Below, piece after piece: positions 36,502 through 45,761 of a stretch of DNA of 64,000 nucleotides. This DNA comes from Plut-88900 sp963668115 (GTDB taxonomy: Bacteria; Chloroflexota; Dehalococcoidia; Plut-88900): NCBI GenBank assembly GCA_963668115.1, contig OY764147.1, positions 124,001-188,000 of the forward strand, in the 5' to 3' direction. The notes below the pieces were generated by a model. That model was not told the DNA's origin. It did not search any database and was given only the letters and a program-made list of their open reading frames with translations. How positions within the stretch are numbered: the stretch's first letter is position 1; each line of letters begins with the position of its first letter. Both the position numbers and the translations under genes were made by a program.

Positions 36502-36885
36502 ATGGAATGTCCTACCGTCCGCCTGGAAATCTTCAGAGACCAGATTGATGAGGGAGACCCTGACGCAAACTTCAAGGAGGACGTGGCATTGTACAGCCGC
36601 ATCGATCCGATGCCGACCCTGGAGGGAATGAGCCGAAACCTGGGCCTGCCCGTAGGCGTTATCGCCCGGTATGTGCTGGTGAAGTGGGCGACTTCCGGGA
36701 GTGAGGGGGCGATGGAGCTAGGGCCTCGGGTGGTGAAGCAGATGTCGGCAATAGTGAAGGAGGCGGAGGAGTCGGGAGAGGACGGGGCGAGGCTGGAGGC
36801 GTATGAGAAGTTGGCGGGGGTAGTGTCGTGGCTGGAGACTATCGGGGAAGGGGGATGGGAGGGGAATGCTGAGCAAGATAAGTAA
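36502..36885 (+). CDS. Hypothetical protein
   Basis: A 127-residue, acidic, mainly helical protein I do not recognise. It contains PTLEGMSRNLGLPVGVIARYVLVKWATSGSE, which resembles a small helix-turn-helix-like segment, and then charged helices (VVKQMSAIVKEAEESGEDGARLEAYEKL). It is divergent from the ROK gene and lies just upstream of the MEMO-like gene on the same strand. A coding role is supported by an ATG start and a composition like its neighbours. Confidence 0.65.
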   Translation: MECPTVRLEIFRDQIDEGDPDANFKEDVALYSRIDPMPTLEGMSRNLGLPVGVIARYVLVKWATSGSEGAMELGPRVVKQMSAIVKEAEESGEDGARLEAYEKLAGVVSWLETIGEGGWEGNAEQDK

Positions 36886-36942
36886 TCCAGAATTGGTTCA
36901 CCTAAGCGAGGGGTCGGTGCGGGTGTGTTATCTTGGCGTGCG

Positions 36943-38226
36943 ATGACTGATCTATGTATGAAGCCCAAACTCAGGGCGCTGGATATCAAGAGGGTGAGGC
37001 GGGGCGGTCGGGAATACTTGCATTTGCGGGACCCGATATCGCTGTCGGGGGAGGAGTTGCTTGCGCCCGTGCAGTTAATTCCGCTACTGGCCTTGAGCGA
37101 CGGACAGCGGGACCTGGGAAGCATCCGGGCAGCGGCGATGCTGATGCACGGCCTCTCGGTTACACAGGAGCAGGTGAATGCGTTCTTTGGGCGGCTGGAC
37201 GAGGCGCTGCTGTTGGAGGGATCTCGGTTTGAGGAGGCTCGGGTAAGGGTGTTGGAGGCTTATCGGGAGCTGGAGTATCGGACGCCTGCTCTAGCGGGGC
37301 TGAGCTATCCGGAAGACCCGACGGAGTTGGAGAGGACGCTGGACGGGTATATGGAAGGTGTGGGGGATGGGACGGGTTCCGGGTCGGGGGGCGGGATGAC
37401 GGGGGTTAGGGAAGGGAGAGATGGAGAGGTGGTAGGGGTGCTAAGTCCGCATATTGACTACCAACGGGGGCATCGGAGCTATGCGAAGACGTGGCGGCAT
37501 GTCGAAGAGGCTGCGCGGGAGTGCGAACTGGCGATAATCCTGGGCACGGACCATGCCGGGGGAGACTGCAAGATAACGCCGACGTTGCAGAACTACGCGA
37601 CGCCGTGGGGGCCGATTCCAACGGATAAAGACCTGGTTGTGTCCCTGGCGGCGGGGTTGGGTGGGGATTCGGCGTTTGACGAGGAGGAACATCACATAAA
37701 GGAGCACTCGGTTGAGCTAGCGCTGGTGTGGCTGCACTACCTGGTAAGGAAGGCGAATCGCAATGGGAAAGGGCCTCGGGTCCTGCCAATACTCTGCGGG
37801 CACATGGGTAGCTACGTACACGGCGTTGGGGAGACGGAGGGAAGAGCAAGACTAGATTTTGTGGCAGGAGAGATAAAGAGAGTGACGGAGAGTCGGAGGA
37901 CGCTGGTGGTAGCGGCAGGGGATCTGGCACACGTAGGCCCGGCTTTCGGGGACCCTGAGCCTTGGGGCCGGAACGAGAAGGCCAGCCTAAAGAGAGCCGA
38001 CGAACTTTCGCTTGAGGCTGTGTGCAGGGGTGATGCTGAGGGTTTTCTGGACGGGATCAGGATTGAGAGGGACAAGCGACGTATTTGCGGATTGACGCCG
38101 GTTTACCTCGCCCTGAAGGCACTGGGGAGAGGCGTGTCGGGCCGGGTAACTGCGTATGATCAGTGTCCAGCGGACCCTATGGGCGGGTCATTGGTCTCGG
38201 TGGCGGGCGTAATCTGGCAAAGTTAG
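36943..38226 (+). CDS. MEMO1/AmmeMemoRadiSam system protein B-like, with N-terminal extension
   Basis: A protein of about 427 residues. The C-terminal part (from about 155) is a MEMO domain: VGVLSPHIDYQRGHRSYAKTW, AIILGTDHAGGDCKITPTLQNYATPWGP, EEHHIKEHSVELALVWLHYL, VVAAGDLAHVGPAF and GRVTAYDQCP. The first 150 residues are a separate helical domain not present in ordinary MEMO proteins. The start is uncertain: ATG at 36943 and 36958 and a GTG at 36925 are all in frame. In AmmeMemoRadiSam loci a radical-SAM and an AMMECR1 gene are neighbours, but neither is here. Confidence 0.8.
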   Translation: MTDLCMKPKLRALDIKRVRRGGREYLHLRDPISLSGEELLAPVQLIPLLALSDGQRDLGSIRAAAMLMHGLSVTQEQVNAFFGRLDEALLLEGSRFEEARVRVLEAYRELEYRTPALAGLSYPEDPTELERTLDGYMEGVGDGTGSGSGGGMTGVREGRDGEVVGVLSPHIDYQRGHRSYAKTWRHVEEAARECELAIILGTDHAGGDCKITPTLQNYATPWGPIPTDKDLVVSLAAGLGGDSAFDEEEHHIKEHSVELALVWLHYLVRKANRNGKGPRVLPILCGHMGSYVHGVGETEGRARLDFVAGEIKRVTESRRTLVVAAGDLAHVGPAFGDPEPWGRNEKASLKRADELSLEAVCRGDAEGFLDGIRIERDKRRICGLTPVYLALKALGRGVSGRVTAYDQCPADPMGGSLVSVAGVIWQS

Positions 38227-38339
38227 GGTGACGACCATTGAATACATCACCTTTGGATGCTTAGGACGTTATCTTGATGGGAAACCAATGGTCCGCCAGA
38301 CGGAGCTTACAAAGCTCGACGAGCTAATGAAAGGATGAG

Positions 38340-39614
38340 ATGAAGAAGCGATTTCGGTGGAAGAGCATAGCCCTAGCGCTGGTTGGTGTGCTGCTGATAG
38401 CCGGGCTTACTGTTATAGCTTGTGGCGGAGGGGGTGGCCAAGATGTGTCAGGTGAGGGAGAACCCGTCGCTGCAAGTGGAGGGCAGGCATCAGACCCAAC
38501 GGCAACGACTGCCCCGACAGAGACACCTTCGGGGCCCGTGCCGACAGCTACGCCTAAAGTCTATTCGGAAATGGCGGGCGAGGTCGGGAGCATAGCGCCG
38601 GACCTGTCGGGCATATCGGGATGGATAAACACGGATGAGTTCACCCTGGGCAGTCTCCGGGGCGAGGTGGTGCTCATAGACTTCTGGACTTACACGTGCG
38701 TGAACTGCCTCAGGACGCTGCCATACCTGAGGGACTGGCACGAAAAGTATGACGACCTAGGGTTGAACATAGTCGGGGTGCACACGCCGGAGTTTGAGTT
38801 TGAGAAGGACTATGACAACGTGGTGGCGGCGGTACAGCAGCACGACCTCGGGTGGCGGATGGCGCAGGACAATGACTTCAGGACGTGGCGTTCCTACAAC
38901 AACCGGTACTGGCCAGCGAAGTACCTGATCGACCAGGACGGCGTGATCCGGTACAGGCACTTCGGTGAGGGGCGATATGACGAGACCGAGGAGTGGATCC
39001 GTACGCTCCTAATGGAAATCGGAGCGGATGTGTCAGATATCCAGGTGAATGCGGACACGGGCCCCGAGTTCGATGAGGGCGCTTTTGACGATGATGGCAG
39101 GATAGTGCAGACCCGAGAACTGTATGCGGGCACTCACAGGAATCTTGGGGCGCAGATACCGTATCACGGCAACAACGAATACTATTTCACGCCGTTGAAT
39201 ACGTCGGCGGTGTATTCGGACCCGGGCAACCACACAAACCACTTCCTGTACCTGGAAGGTGTGTGGGTGAACGGCCCTGAGAGCATCGAACATGATAGGG
39301 ACACCGAGAACCTGGAAGACTATATTGCACTGAAGTTCTTCGGAACATCGGTGAATGTGGTAATAAACTCGGCGGACGTGGACCCGTACGACGTGGTAAT
39401 AACGCTGGACGACCAGCCCGTGCCCTTGGACGCATGGGGGGACGATCTACAGTTGAACGGCCAAGAGATGACAGTGATCACGGTAGACGAACCGAGGATG
39501 TACCGCTTGATACGTCTGCCCGCCTACGGCAGCCACGAGCTCAAGCTCAGCTCCAATTCGGAGGACTTTAATGTATACGCCTTCACCTTCGGGTCCTACT
39601 CGACGGGGTTCTAG
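38340..39614 (+). CDS. Thioredoxin-like lipoprotein, DipZ C-terminal type
   Basis: A 424-residue exported protein. The signal peptide ends in a lipobox with Cys28, followed by a Gly/Thr/Pro-rich linker. Residues 85 to 235 form a TlpA/AhpC-like thioredoxin fold: VVLIDFWTYTCVNCLRTLPYL with the redox pair Cys120/Cys123, and YWPAKYLIDQDGVIRYRHFGEG. The remaining part is a beta-sandwich (carbohydrate-binding-like) domain, as at the C-terminus of DipZ proteins. The membrane DsbD-like half of DipZ is missing. It would carry out thiol redox work outside the membrane. A second redox lipoprotein follows after 19 bases. Confidence 0.88.
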   Translation: MKKRFRWKSIALALVGVLLIAGLTVIACGGGGGQDVSGEGEPVAASGGQASDPTATTAPTETPSGPVPTATPKVYSEMAGEVGSIAPDLSGISGWINTDEFTLGSLRGEVVLIDFWTYTCVNCLRTLPYLRDWHEKYDDLGLNIVGVHTPEFEFEKDYDNVVAAVQQHDLGWRMAQDNDFRTWRSYNNRYWPAKYLIDQDGVIRYRHFGEGRYDETEEWIRTLLMEIGADVSDIQVNADTGPEFDEGAFDDDGRIVQTRELYAGTHRNLGAQIPYHGNNEYYFTPLNTSAVYSDPGNHTNHFLYLEGVWVNGPESIEHDRDTENLEDYIALKFFGTSVNVVINSADVDPYDVVITLDDQPVPLDAWGDDLQLNGQEMTVITVDEPRMYRLIRLPAYGSHELKLSSNSEDFNVYAFTFGSYSTGF

Positions 39615-39633
39615 CCGGGGGTGGAGGACTCTA

Positions 39634-40611
39634 ATGTCTCTGCGAAGCGCCGCGGTTGCCCTGTTCCTGGTTTCAGTTTTGTTGTTCCTTATGGCATGCG
39701 GCAGTGGTGAAACCCCGGGAACGGCTGTACCAACCGCCGCGCCGACCGAGGCGCCGGCTGAAGAGTCCACGGATGAGCCCGTCGGGCAGCCGGCCGAGAC
39801 CCCAGCCGCAATGAGCGCGGCCTCGTTCACCGACCTGGAGGGGCTGCTGGGGACGAAGGACCTGGGCGTGGGCGCAAACAGGGTATCATTCGTGCTGCAG
39901 ACCTCGGAGGGTCTAGTGTCGCTGCCCCAGATCCAGGTGCGGAGCCTGTTTGGTGGGGAAGAAGTTGAAAGGGTAAGTGGCAGGTTCCACCTGTGGCCCT
40001 TCGGGACGAGGGGCAACTACGTTTCCGAGATGACTTTTGACAAGGTAGGTGATTGGCAGATCGAAGCAGTTATAGCGAGGGGTGAAGAGACACTAGCATC
40101 GGCGGTCATGGATATAGAGGTGAAGGAAGAGGGCTTCACGCCGGCCATAGGAGCCGCGCCGCCCCTGACGGTGAACAAGACGGCTACCGATGAAGCGGGG
40201 CTGGCGGAGATAACCACGTGGCCTCGGGCGGACATTGGTCTTTACCAGAAAACGATTCCGGAGGCTTTGGAGTCGGGGATGCCACTGGTAGTGGTGATGT
40301 CGAGCCCCGGGTTCTGCACTTCGCCGACATGCGGTCCCCAGGTGGATACGGTCACGGAGCTGAAGAACCTCTACGCAGACAGGGCGAACTTCATCCACGT
40401 GGAAATATACGACAACCCGATTGAGATCCAGTCCAGCCTGGATATGGGGGTCTACTCTCCGGTGGTGGTGGACTGGGGTCTGACGAAGTCGGAGGAGTAT
40501 CTAAACGAGAGCTGGGTGTTCATCATTGACGCAAATGGCCTGATTGCCGCCAAGTACGAGGGTTATGCTTCTCTGGATGAGCTGGAGTCGGGGCTGAAGG
40601 AGGTGTTGTAG
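39634..40611 (+). CDS. Thioredoxin-fold lipoprotein
   Basis: A 325-residue lipoprotein with lipobox LMAC (Cys22) and a Thr/Pro/Glu linker. I place the start at ATG 39634, with GGAGG at 39623-39627, instead of a longer frame overlapping the upstream gene. A beta domain (about 65-190) is followed by a thioredoxin-like domain: IPEALESGMPLVVVMSSPGFCTSPTCGPQVD, with cysteines spaced C-x4-C. This is near to SCO/TlpA-like proteins. Together with the preceding gene it forms a two-gene extracytoplasmic redox unit. Its partner protein is not known. Confidence 0.82.
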   Translation: MSLRSAAVALFLVSVLLFLMACGSGETPGTAVPTAAPTEAPAEESTDEPVGQPAETPAAMSAASFTDLEGLLGTKDLGVGANRVSFVLQTSEGLVSLPQIQVRSLFGGEEVERVSGRFHLWPFGTRGNYVSEMTFDKVGDWQIEAVIARGEETLASAVMDIEVKEEGFTPAIGAAPPLTVNKTATDEAGLAEITTWPRADIGLYQKTIPEALESGMPLVVVMSSPGFCTSPTCGPQVDTVTELKNLYADRANFIHVEIYDNPIEIQSSLDMGVYSPVVVDWGLTKSEEYLNESWVFIIDANGLIAAKYEGYASLDELESGLKEVL

Positions 40612-40708
40612 GGGAGAAGGCACTCTCGTCTAATCCTTCCGCCAAGTGTGAATAATGGGGACTGCCACGTGGCAGTCCCTACTGTCATTCGATTGATGGA
40701 GGATGGGG

Positions 40709-43294
40709 TTAGGTTGATGGGTTGCCGGTTAGCCAGGCGGCGACGGCGTCTGAGTTGAGTTCGAGCCAGCGGGCGTTCAGGCGGATACTTTCCAGGGCCT
40801 GCTGGACGGTGCGCTGAGCGCCTGCTACGGGGTTGGCTTCGAAGAAGGCCTCGACTTCATCGGCTCTTTCGAGGGTAGTGAAATCCTCCGTGATGGAGAC
40901 CAGACGCATTATCATGAAACCGCCCTTCCCGTATCGGCGGTCGAACTCTGCCCAGTTTTCCTTGACGAAGTCCCAGGCCAGGTCCCGACCAAACCGGTTG
41001 GCGGCAACGCTGATTATGACCAGCGGCGCGTCCTGGGCGCGAACCCGATCCGACAGGGAGCGTTCGAGGGTCTCCTGGAGGAGGTCCGGGTCCCGGGGCC
41101 GTGAGACGGCACCGAGGAGGCGACGCTTTTCTTCCTGGAGGGTAGCCCTGTCCTCAAGTTCCCAGAGGGTCTCGTAGAGGTCCCGGTCGGCGTCCAGGGC
41201 AACGAGGGAATAAGCGACGCCGCGGATGTCGGGGCGGAGGGAGGTGGGGTCCTGGAGGAAGCGTTGGAAGCGGTCTCGGGCCTCTTCCAGAACGGACTCG
41301 CTGCCGAGTCCTCCGGCCCGGGCCAGCACAGTGGTGCGCAAAAGAGCGTCAAGATGGCCTTCGCCGGGGGACTCCTCCCATCCGAGCCGCTTGACTATGT
41401 TTTCGTAGACTGTCTTGTTGAAGGCGCGTAATTGGTCAAGGCTGGGATGGTCAGCGAGGAGGACTTCCAGTTCGCGGAGGTTGGTGGAGAGGTCGGTCCA
41501 GACTGTGGCGTCGGTCTCACTCTTGTAGGCGCCGACGAGGTCAAGGTACCGGGTGGCGGGCTCCAGGCCGGCTTTGACCAAGGCGAACAAGTCTGACTGG
41601 AGGCCGAGGCGGTCGGTGGGTGGGAGGTCGAATGAGGAGGCGGCGGTGAGGAGGGGTGGCAGCATGTCGAGGGCGTAGCGGACGCGATAGAAGCCGTTCT
41701 GGCCGGAGTTGACCTTGGTCCAACCTTTGGCGGCGCCGGTAGACAGCTCGAGGCTTGGGCCTTCCATGAGAGTGGGTGGGGTGGCAGAGCCATCGGAACG
41801 GGCAATGCTGACGGGAACTTTCCAGATGGTGTCGCCGGGGTCTTCGCCCAAGAGCTGGTCGTAGAGGAAGCGCTTCTGGGACAGGGTTAGGGATTTGCTG
41901 TCGGGGGAGGGCTCTACGGTGAGGGCGGGAAAGCCGGTCTGCTTAATCCAGGAGTCCATGAGGGAGATGACGGGCCGCCCTGACTCCTCCTCCATCGCCC
42001 TCCAAAGATCTGCGCCCTGGGCGTTGCCGTACTTATGGCGGGATAGGTAAACACGGAGCCCGTCTCGGAAGGTATCCTCGCCAAGGTACTGCTCCAGCAT
42101 CCAGAGGATGGACGCCCCCTTGTTGTAGGAGATTGCGTCGAAGATTTCACGTATTTCGCCGGGGTCCTTGACGTTGGCTTCGATAGGATGGGAGTTGCGC
42201 AGGGCATCGATCCGGAGGCCTTCGCCGACATCCTGGTAAAGAAACTGGGTCCACATGGACCACTCGGGGAACAGGGCGTCGGTGGCCTTGTTGCCCATCC
42301 AGGACGCGAAGCTTTCGTTGAGCCAGAGGTCGTCCCACCACTCCATAGTCACCAGGTCGCCGAACCACATGTGGGCCATCTCGTGGGCGATGATCTCGAC
42401 GATGCGCTGTCGGGTGGGGGCGGCGGAGTTTTCGGGGTCGAATAGGAGGGCCACCTCCCGGTAGGTGATGGCGCCCCAGTTTTCCATGGCGCCCGCGGCG
42501 AAGTCGGGGATGGCGAAGTGGTCGAGCTTTTCGAGGGGATAGGGGATTCCGAAGTAGTCGTTGTAGTACTCCAGGAGCCTGATTGCGGTGTTGAGGGCGA
42601 ACTGTCCCAGGTGTTCGTTGCCTCGGGTGGCGAAGACACGCATCAGGGTGCCGTTGGGCGCTGTCTCTTCGACACAGGCCAGGTCCCCGACAACAAAGGC
42701 GAGGAGGTAGGTGGACATGCGGGGGGTCTCGGCGAACTGGACGGTCTTCAGGTCATTGCCTGCGATAGACTCGCCTACGATGGGGGTGTTGGATACGGCG
42801 GCGAGTTGGGAGGGGACGGTCATGGAGACCTGGAACGTGGCCTTGAGGGCGGGTTCGTCCCAGCAGGGGAGGGCCCGACGGGCGTCCGTCGCTTCAAACT
42901 GGGTGGTAGCGAGATATTGCTCGTTGCCTTCGGCGTCCTGATAGCGGCTGCGGTAGAAGCCCTTGAGCTGATCGTTGAGGACGCCCTGATAGGAGATGGC
43001 AAGGGTGGCGGGGCCGGGGGCGGCCTCCGACGACAGAGTGATGGTTGCGGTCTCGGCGTCTTCGTCAGTGCCAATGGATGCGGCAGAGATTTCGGAGCCG
43101 TCCTGGGACAGGGAAGCCTCATGGAATGCGAGTTCGGCGGCGTTCAGGACTATTTCAGAAGTGGGTGTGTTGACTCGAATATCGATTTCGACATGACCAT
43201 CAAAGGTGAAGTTCTGCAGGTCGGGGGTGAGGGAGAGGCGGTATCTTTCGGGAATGACGGTATTGGGGAGCTGTCGGGCGGGGCTGGTTTCCAT
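40709..43294 (-). CDS. M1-family metalloaminopeptidase
   Basis: An 861-residue zinc aminopeptidase of the ERAP/PepN type. I chose ATG 43292-43294 (METSPARQL), preceded by AGGAG, over a longer frame. GAMEN at residues 268-272 binds the substrate N-terminus, the zinc site is HEMAH at 304-308 with Glu327 in WLNESFA, and a long ERAP1_C helical domain follows from about 520. No signal peptide is seen, so it is probably a cytoplasmic peptide-recycling enzyme. Confidence 0.93.
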   Translation of the reverse strand: METSPARQLPNTVIPERYRLSLTPDLQNFTFDGHVEIDIRVNTPTSEIVLNAAELAFHEASLSQDGSEISAASIGTDEDAETATITLSSEAAPGPATLAISYQGVLNDQLKGFYRSRYQDAEGNEQYLATTQFEATDARRALPCWDEPALKATFQVSMTVPSQLAAVSNTPIVGESIAGNDLKTVQFAETPRMSTYLLAFVVGDLACVEETAPNGTLMRVFATRGNEHLGQFALNTAIRLLEYYNDYFGIPYPLEKLDHFAIPDFAAGAMENWGAITYREVALLFDPENSAAPTRQRIVEIIAHEMAHMWFGDLVTMEWWDDLWLNESFASWMGNKATDALFPEWSMWTQFLYQDVGEGLRIDALRNSHPIEANVKDPGEIREIFDAISYNKGASILWMLEQYLGEDTFRDGLRVYLSRHKYGNAQGADLWRAMEEESGRPVISLMDSWIKQTGFPALTVEPSPDSKSLTLSQKRFLYDQLLGEDPGDTIWKVPVSIARSDGSATPPTLMEGPSLELSTGAAKGWTKVNSGQNGFYRVRYALDMLPPLLTAASSFDLPPTDRLGLQSDLFALVKAGLEPATRYLDLVGAYKSETDATVWTDLSTNLRELEVLLADHPSLDQLRAFNKTVYENIVKRLGWEESPGEGHLDALLRTTVLARAGGLGSESVLEEARDRFQRFLQDPTSLRPDIRGVAYSLVALDADRDLYETLWELEDRATLQEEKRRLLGAVSRPRDPDLLQETLERSLSDRVRAQDAPLVIISVAANRFGRDLAWDFVKENWAEFDRRYGKGGFMIMRLVSITEDFTTLERADEVEAFFEANPVAGAQRTVQQALESIRLNARWLELNSDAVAAWLTGNPST

Positions 43295-43409
43295 GATGGC
43301 TCCTTGGTGGGTGGTGATTGGTGAGGGGTCGGGCTTACAGGCCACCTTAGCGGCTGATATAGTTTTCTCACATTTTTGGTGGAAATGAAAGACGGGTGAT
43401 TTCGAAGAG

Positions 43410-45088
43410 ATGGAGAGACTAAGGGCGATATTGAGGCAGATCGACGGCCGAGGCTATGGAGCCTACAAGGAGTTGAGCGGTCAGCGGTTCGCGTTTGACG
43501 TGTTCACGTTGAATATCGACCACGTGCAGGGTGACCCGTATGCCTCTTCGAGTCGGGTACACGTCACAATTCCTCAGCGGGCTGCGCGATTCCCCAAGCA
43601 GCTTTTCCAGAATCGTTCACGTGAAATAGCTCTCCGAGACTGGCTATTGAGGTCGTGGATAGGGGTATTGAGGAAGGTGGCGACTCGGGATGGAGGGATG
43701 AGACCGGCAACACTGCCAGGGCAGGAGATGCTGGAGCGCAGCGCGGTGATGGTCAACGAGGAGTCGGTGGAAGTGCGGTTCCTTGTGCATCTGCCTGCGG
43801 CTGGGAGGAGGGTTTTGGGTCGGGAGGCGGAGGATATCCTTGTGAGACGGTTGCCCATAGCGGTGCATGCGTCCCTGCTCTTCGAAAGAATCGACGCTAA
43901 CACAGTTACCAACCACGTACTTACAGCGGAGGATGCTGACAGCCTCCGGGGAATGCTTGACGAGGCCGGGCTTGTGGCCTTCGTGGCGGATGGGAGCATC
44001 CTGCCAAGGAAAAGCGGCGTGGAGCCCGGGCCCCTCGTAGGCGGTATCCCGTTCAAGTCACCCGAGAGCCTGATGAGGGAGTTCATGCTTCCGAACAGGG
44101 GTAGGGTGATGGGGATGGGTGTGCCGAAGGGTGTGACGTTGATAGTCGGGGGAGGGTTTCACGGCAAGTCGACGCTGCTGAGAGCCCTCGAGAGAGGGGT
44201 ATACAACCATGTGCCGGGGGACGGTCGGGAGCTTGTGGTTACGGACCCGACGGCGGTGAAGATCAGGGCGGAGGATGGGAGGGGGGTGGCGGGAGTGGAT
44301 ATATCTCCGTTCATCTCGGGGCTGCCAGGAGGGCTGGACACGAAAGCGTTCAGCACTCCGAATGCCAGCGGGGCGACTTCCCAAGCGGCGAATATCATCG
44401 AGGCGCTAGAGTCGGGGTGCAGGACGTTGCTACTGGACGAGGACTCCTCGGCGACGAACTTTATGATCAGAGATCGGAGGATGGAGGCGCTGATTGCCAA
44501 ACAGTACGAGCCGATTACCCCATTTCTCGACAGGGTGCGGCAGATGTACGAGGAGAAAGGGGTGTCGACGGTGCTGGTGATGGGTGGGGCGGGGGACTAC
44601 TTCGACGTGGCGGACACGGTGATCTCGATGGTCGAGTATGTCCCGGTTGACTCTACGGGGAGGCAAGGGAGGTGGCCCGAAAATATCCCACGGGACGGAA
44701 AGGGGCACAGGTGGCGGCTTTCGCACCCTCATTGGGAAGGAGACCAGTGCCCGGGTCCCTTGACCCGGCAAAGGGCCGGAGGTCTTCATACACGCGGCCC
44801 CGAGGGTTGAGGACGCTTACTTATGGGGAGAACGACATTGATCTGACCGCAGTGGAACAACTGGTGGAGCACGGGCAGGTTGAGGCTATCGGACAGGCGA
44901 TGGCGGAGCGGGTACGCGTGGTGAGTGGAGATATCAAAGGTATTATCGATGAAGTGGAGAGAGTGATTGGAGAGTCGGGGCTGGACGCGCTGGCGTCGAG
45001 GCCTCATCCGGGGAACTTGGCGTACTTCAGGCCACAGGAGCTTGCCGCTGCCATTAACAGACTAAGGACTCTTCGCATTGCCGGATAA
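43410..45088 (+). pseudogene. ABC-class ATPase (COG3044-like) with one apparent frameshift
   Basis: A predicted ATPase read in two frames. The first frame (from ATG 43410) holds the family N-terminus (LRAILRQIDGRGYGAYKELSGQRF), the P-loop LIVGGGFHGKSTLLRAL and Walker B region TLLLDEDSSATNFM, up to VADTVISMVEYVPVDST. The family C-terminus then continues in another frame from about 44672 (VARKYPTGRKGAQ, RGLRTLTYGENDIDLTAVEQLVE, ELAAAINRLRTLRIAG). A one-base indel near 44655-44672, beside G runs, explains it. It may be a fresh mutation or a sequencing error. The joined product would be about 560 residues, the usual length. Confidence 0.82.
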
Positions 45089-45094
45089 TTCCCG

Positions 45095-45733
45095 TTATCC
45101 GGTGACCTGGAATACCCAGACCTCGTAGTAGAAGTCGGGGGCTTTCTTGGGCATGGGGGCGAAGGGTAGAGTCTTCTCAAGGAACTTCAATTGGCCTCGG
45201 GCCATGAGATTGTCCTGGACGGCTTTGAAGCCCATGTGGGCGTAGACGACGGGCCTAAGCGTGTAGGCGATGTGGCCTCCAGGTCGGGTGACGCGGACCA
45301 GCTCTTCAAGGCAATTGGCCGGTGCGTGGCCCATTGCCATGGTGCCGACTGAAATTACGGCGTCGAACTGGTTGGAACGGAAGGGCAGGGGTTTTCCCAA
45401 CTCGACCCGGTAGAGGCCCTGGTAGGCCTTCTTGGGCAAGGCTTGTTTCATCATTCCGTGGGCCATGTCTATACCAAAAAGGTCCCGGTAGCCGCGCCTG
45501 AAAAGGCACTCTGCGACGAGGCCGGTGCCTGCGCCCGCGTCGAGGATCCGGGCGTTGAGGGTGGTGTATCGGGAGAGGACCTCTGCGGTGTACTCCGGCG
45601 AGGTCCAGCCCCATTCTCCGGCGAGGGACTCGTCGTACTTTTCCGCCATCTGGTCGTAGCGTTCGGAGAGCTCAGTTACGTCACGCGCTGTGTGGATGCG
45701 CTGGAGGTCGAAGCGGGTCGGGTCCACGCTCAC
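45095..45733 (-). CDS. Class I SAM-dependent methyltransferase
   Basis: A 212-residue Rossmann methyltransferase: YDQMAEKYDESLA, motif I ILDAGAGTGLVAECLF, the acidic end of strand 2 FGIDMAHGMM, FDAVISVGTMAMGH and VTRPGGHIAYTLRP. The substrate is unknown. It is convergent with the ATPase gene, with 6 bases between the stops, and the upstream minus-strand gene is an LLM enzyme 28 bases away. Confidence 0.85.
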   Translation of the reverse strand: MSVDPTRFDLQRIHTARDVTELSERYDQMAEKYDESLAGEWGWTSPEYTAEVLSRYTTLNARILDAGAGTGLVAECLFRRGYRDLFGIDMAHGMMKQALPKKAYQGLYRVELGKPLPFRSNQFDAVISVGTMAMGHAPANCLEELVRVTRPGGHIAYTLRPVVYAHMGFKAVQDNLMARGQLKFLEKTLPFAPMPKKAPDFYYEVWVFQVTG

Positions 45734-45761
45734 GGGAGATCCCCAATCGGAAGCGGAAAGA

